Positions 61,318 through 64,000 of a stretch of DNA of 64,000 nt are shown piece after piece. The stretch is from assembly GCF_000341105.1 (NCBI RefSeq), contig NZ_ANBB01000049.1, positions 1 to 64,000 on the forward strand, in the 5' to 3' direction. The notes beneath the pieces were generated by a model. The model searched no databases. It was not told the DNA's origin and saw only the letters and a program-made list of their open reading frames with translations. Source of the DNA: Nocardiopsis potens DSM 45234. GTDB lineage: Bacteria; Actinomycetota; Actinomycetes; Streptosporangiales; Streptosporangiaceae. Every line of letters begins with the position of its first letter. The stretch's first letter is position 1. The position numbers and the translations under genes were made by a program.

Positions 61318-62592
61318 TCAGCCCAGGGCGGGCGCGGACCGGTGCACGGCGGTGAGCCGCTCCAGCTCGGGGACGAGCCCGGCGGGCGAGGGGTCGGCCA
61401 GCGCCTCCTCGCGCAGCCGCCCGGCGGCCGCCGCCACCGACGGATCCGACACCACCCGCTCCACCTGCGCGCGCACCGCCTCACCGGTCAGCTCGGCGGG
61501 GGCGATCATCGCGCCCGCGCCCAGCTCGGCCAGGCGCCGCGCCTTGACCGGGGCGTCCCACAGCGCGGCGAGCACGATCTGCGGGACGCCGCGGGCGAGC
61601 GCGGTGGAGAACGTCCCCGCGCCGCCGTGGTGCACGATCCCGGCGCAGGACGGCAGGAGCGCGTCCAGCGGCACGAAGTCCACCAGGCGGGTGTTGTCCG
61701 GCACCCGCCCCAGCGCCTCGCGCTGGCCCGGGTCGAGCGTGGCGACCAGCTCGATGTCCAGGTCGGCCAGGCCCTCGATCAGGTCGGCCAGGGACACGTT
61801 GTCCCCGCCCAGCACCTCGCGAGCGGAGACCCCCAGCGTCAGGCAGATCCGCGGGCGCTCCGGCGGCTCGGACAGCCACTCCGGCAGCACCGACGGGCCG
61901 TTGTAGGGGACGTAGCGCATCCCCACCGTCGGCAGCCCGGTGGGCAGCCGCAGGCTCGCCGGGGCCGGGTCGATCGTCCACTGCCCGGTCACCGCCTCCT
62001 CGTCGAAGGTGCACGAGTGCCGCTCCAGCGTCCAGGTCAGCCAGTCGCGCAGCGGGTCCTCGCGGTGCTCGGGCGGCTGGGCGTCGCGCAGCCGAACGAA
62101 GGTGCGGCGCGCGCTCCCCAGCACGTCCGAACCCCACATGAGGCGCGCGTGCGCGGCGCCGGAGGCGCGCGCGGCCACCGCCCCCGCGAACGTCACCGGC
62201 TCCCACACCACCAGGTCCGGGCGCCACGCCCGGGCGTGCGCGACGAGCGCGTCGACCATCTCGTCGTTGTTGGCCAGCGCATAGAAGTAAGGGGTCAGCA
62301 GCGTCTCCCGGCCCAGCACGTGCTCCCAGTCCGGTTCCGTCCCGCGCACCTCGTCGAAGTCGATGGCGGGGTGGTCCGGGCGCGGCTCCCCGTTCATCCG
62401 GAGCCGGGTCTCGTGGATCAGGTGGTCGGTGCCGACCGGGACGGCCGTCAGCCCGGAGGCGGTGATGGCGTCGGCGAGGGCGGGCTGGGACGCCACCCGC
62501 ACCTCGTGCCCCGCGGCGCGCAGCGCCCAGGCCAGCGGGACCAGCGTGTAGTAGTGCGTGTTGTGGGCGAGGGAGGTGAACAGGACGCGCAT
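61318..62592 (-). CDS. macrolide amino-sugar glycosyltransferase (DesVII/TylM2/EryCIII-like)
   Basis: 424 residues of the GT1/GT-B type. The opening MRVLFTSLAHNTHYYTLVPL and ALRAAGHEVRVASQPAL is that of DesVII/TylM2/EryCIII. The C-terminal nucleotide-sugar motif is CAGIVHHGGAGTFSTALARG followed by VPQIVLAALWDAPVKA. These enzymes attach the dimethylamino sugar to a macrolactone hydroxyl and need a P450-like helper, which is encoded next (62620-63819). AAGGAT precedes ATG 62592. The sugar delivered should be D-mycaminose given the cassette at 51.7-55.3 kb. Confidence 0.94.
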   Translation of the reverse strand: MRVLFTSLAHNTHYYTLVPLAWALRAAGHEVRVASQPALADAITASGLTAVPVGTDHLIHETRLRMNGEPRPDHPAIDFDEVRGTEPDWEHVLGRETLLTPYFYALANNDEMVDALVAHARAWRPDLVVWEPVTFAGAVAARASGAAHARLMWGSDVLGSARRTFVRLRDAQPPEHREDPLRDWLTWTLERHSCTFDEEAVTGQWTIDPAPASLRLPTGLPTVGMRYVPYNGPSVLPEWLSEPPERPRICLTLGVSAREVLGGDNVSLADLIEGLADLDIELVATLDPGQREALGRVPDNTRLVDFVPLDALLPSCAGIVHHGGAGTFSTALARGVPQIVLAALWDAPVKARRLAELGAGAMIAPAELTGEAVRAQVERVVSDPSVAAAAGRLREEALADPSPAGLVPELERLTAVHRSAPALG

Positions 62593-62619
62593 GGGCGATG
62601 ATCCTTCTCGGACGGCGGG

Positions 62620-63819
62620 TCAGGCGGAGGCGGGCAGCGCCAGCGGGCCGCGGGAGACCGGCCGGCGCCTGCGGTAGAGGACGGGCCCGGCCGGGGCGAG
62701 CCCCGGCAGCGCCTCGGCGAGCGCCGCGACCGCCGCCTCGGCGTCGCCCCGCACCGCCGGGGGGACCACCCGCCCGGCCGCACCGGCGCCGCCGTCTGAC
62801 CGGTCCGGGTCGAAGGCGCCGGGGGCGTGGTACGCGCCCGGGTCGCGGCCGGCCGCGCCGACCAGGACGACCACGTGCGCCCCCGCGGGCACCTCGGCCC
62901 CGCCCACCTCGGTGCCGGCCCGGGCCACCCGCGCGGCCATCTGCACCGGCGGGTCCAGGCGCAGCGCCTCGCCCACCGCCGCCGCGGCGAGCCCGGGCTC
63001 GCCGTGCACCCGCTTCCAGGCCCCGGGGCCGCCGAGCAGCGCCAGCACGGTGTTCCCCGCCAGGTGCGCCGCGACCGCGGCGCGCGCCGCCTCCGCCGGC
63101 CGCGCCCCCGGGACGCCGTCCAGCTCCTCCAGGGCGGCGGCCAGCGCGCGGACCTGCTGCGGCCGCTGCGCCGACAGCGGGTAGTCGGGCAGCCCGGACA
63201 GGGCGCGGCAGGCCGCGGCGAAAGCGCCGAGGCCCCCGGCGGGGACGCCGCACCGCGCGGCGGCCGCCGCCACCGCGGCGGGCCACACCGCGTCCGCCAT
63301 CACGTCGAGCCGGACCGGCCCGCCCCGCCCGCGGAGCGCCGCGACCCGCTCCAGCACCGCCTCGCGGGCCGCCCGGGCGGCCGCCCCGCCGGACCCGGCG
63401 GGGCCTTCCGCCTCTTCCTCCGCCGCGCCCGGCTCCGGGCCGGCCAGCGGGTCGCGGGCGAGGAACGGCAGCACCTGCGGCTCCGGGACCGGCCCGCCCC
63501 GCCCGGGCCGGGCGAACACCGCGCCGTCGCCGAGCACCCGCTCGGCGGCCGACCGGCCGGCCACCACCAGGCTGCCGGTGAGGCTCCGGTGCACCGGGCC
63601 GTGCTCCCGCACCCGCTCGTAGAGCGGATACGGGTCGTCGTCCTGCCCGCACAGCGCCCGGGCGTAGGGGTCGCCGTTGACCCCGTGCAGCCACTGCAGC
63701 CCGCGCGCGTCGAGCAGGTGGTTGCCGAGCACGTCGTCCCGGACCTCCTCCACGGCCCCGCCCAGCGGCAGGGGCGGCACGGCGGGAGGTGCGGGGTCGG
63801 TTCCGGCGGCGTCGTTCAT
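62620..63819 (-). CDS. glycosyltransferase auxiliary protein (DesVIII/TylM3/EryCII-like P450 homologue)
   Basis: 399 residues from ATG 63819, with GGAGGAG upstream; an adjacent in-frame TTG 63822 is possible. The opening LLDARGLQWLHGVNGDPYAR, followed by ALCGQDDDPYP, marks the DesVIII/EryCII/TylM3 family. The protein keeps a P450 fold (LRLDPPVQMAARVARAGTEV), but the heme-ligand cysteine loop is missing: the region reads GRVVPPAVRGDAEAAV. These proteins activate and stabilise the partner glycosyltransferase rather than catalyse oxidation. The gap to the glycosyltransferase is 27 bp. Confidence 0.92.
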   Translation of the reverse strand: MNDAAGTDPAPPAVPPLPLGGAVEEVRDDVLGNHLLDARGLQWLHGVNGDPYARALCGQDDDPYPLYERVREHGPVHRSLTGSLVVAGRSAAERVLGDGAVFARPGRGGPVPEPQVLPFLARDPLAGPEPGAAEEEAEGPAGSGGAAARAAREAVLERVAALRGRGGPVRLDVMADAVWPAAVAAAAARCGVPAGGLGAFAAACRALSGLPDYPLSAQRPQQVRALAAALEELDGVPGARPAEAARAAVAAHLAGNTVLALLGGPGAWKRVHGEPGLAAAAVGEALRLDPPVQMAARVARAGTEVGGAEVPAGAHVVVLVGAAGRDPGAYHAPGAFDPDRSDGGAGAAGRVVPPAVRGDAEAAVAALAEALPGLAPAGPVLYRRRRPVSRGPLALPASA

Positions 63820-63946
63820 CAAGCTCCTCCGAACGGGCTCCGGCCCTCGGGCCGGTCATGGTCATGGGCGTTGTGCGACAGAGCCGGGGCCGAGGGGACG
63901 CCGCAACCGGCCCGGCGTGCGCGGGCGGGGCGCCCCGTGCCGGCCC

Positions 63947-64000
63947 TCACCGGGACCGGCCCAGCAGAGCGGCCAGCAGCGGGCGGAGCAGCGCGGGGCT
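63947..64000 (-). CDS. C-terminal end of a gene extending beyond the window
   Basis: A minus-strand frame enters from the right edge and ends at TGA 63947-63949, reading SPALLRPLLAALLGRSR. Gene direction, spacing (128 bp to the helper gene start) and codon bias support a real coding end, but 17 residues are too few to name it. Given the neighbours it may be part of the macrolide cluster. Confidence 0.4.
   Translation of the reverse strand, partial: SPALLRPLLAALLGRSR

Noticed and set aside
62620-63819. Functional cytochrome P450
   Set aside because: The cysteine heme-ligand loop is absent and the sequence matches DesVIII/EryCII helpers.
50557-63822. Desosamine rather than mycaminose pathway
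   Set aside because: No DesI-type C-4 aminotransferase or DesII radical SAM deaminase is present, whereas a Tyl1a-like 3,4-ketoisomerase is.

Overview
The window is very GC-rich, with almost every codon third position G or C, many GTG/TTG starts and dense coding on both strands. It reads as an actinomycete chromosome. The Nocardiopsis-type secreted S1E serine protease, the mycaminose/Erm gene set and the MoxR/VWA/SWIM gene row all point to Nocardiopsis or a close relative in Streptosporangiales. That assignment is inference from gene content. No rRNA, tRNA, CRISPR array or insertion sequence was found.

Region 1 (1-24.9 kb) holds housekeeping and accessory genes. It opens with a GC-rich repeat block whose 50-bp head recurs at 15.67 kb. 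Next come two LysR regulators and a DMT exporter, a small HTH protein beside a Vps62-like membrane protein, a YbdK-type carboxylate-amine ligase, an AlkB dioxygenase and a CorA channel. A small catabolic regulon follows (DUF2848 hydrolase, MFS importer, nitrilase-type amidohydrolase, GntR repressor), tied together by two copies of a TGTATAC-N5-GTATACA operator. Repeat blocks fill 14.98-16.24 kb. A minus-strand row then encodes SWIM zinc finger, DUF5691, MoxR-type AAA ATPase, DUF5682 and a VWA protein (24.9 down to 16.3 kb).

Region 2 (25-38.6 kb) carries an O-methyltransferase, a STAS antagonist, a GNAT enzyme, a MarR/SDR divergent pair with tandem palindromic operators, a Tat-exported PGRP amidase, a TetR-controlled polysaccharide ABC exporter pair, an acyl-CoA ligase/alcohol dehydrogenase pair, an alpha-lytic-type protease and a TetR regulator.

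Region 3 (38.7-50.5 kb) contains a likely 2-ketoarginine/4-guanidinobutyrate route: Na+/solute symporter, ureohydrolase, ThDP decarboxylase and aldehyde dehydrogenase. A PucR-type regulator beside it is put out of frame by an 8-bp tandem duplication. A BASS transporter, a glutathione-independent formaldehyde dehydrogenase, a secreted pseudoprotease that has lost its whole catalytic triad, and a DoxX protein follow.

Region 4 (50.5-64 kb) is the flank of a macrolide-type gene cluster. It has an Erm 23S rRNA methyltransferase with a candidate drug-sensing leader peptide. It also has a complete dTDP-D-mycaminose pathway: nucleotidylyltransferase, 4,6-dehydratase, 3,4-ketoisomerase, 3-aminotransferase and N,N-dimethyltransferase. 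The DesVII/DesVIII-type glycosyltransferase pair, a DesR/OleR-like GH3 glucosidase and an MFS transporter complete it. No polyketide synthase lies inside the window; it presumably lies beyond the right edge, where a minus-strand gene end is visible. Several convergent gene pairs are separated by unusually long GC palindromes, the largest a perfect 62-bp palindrome.
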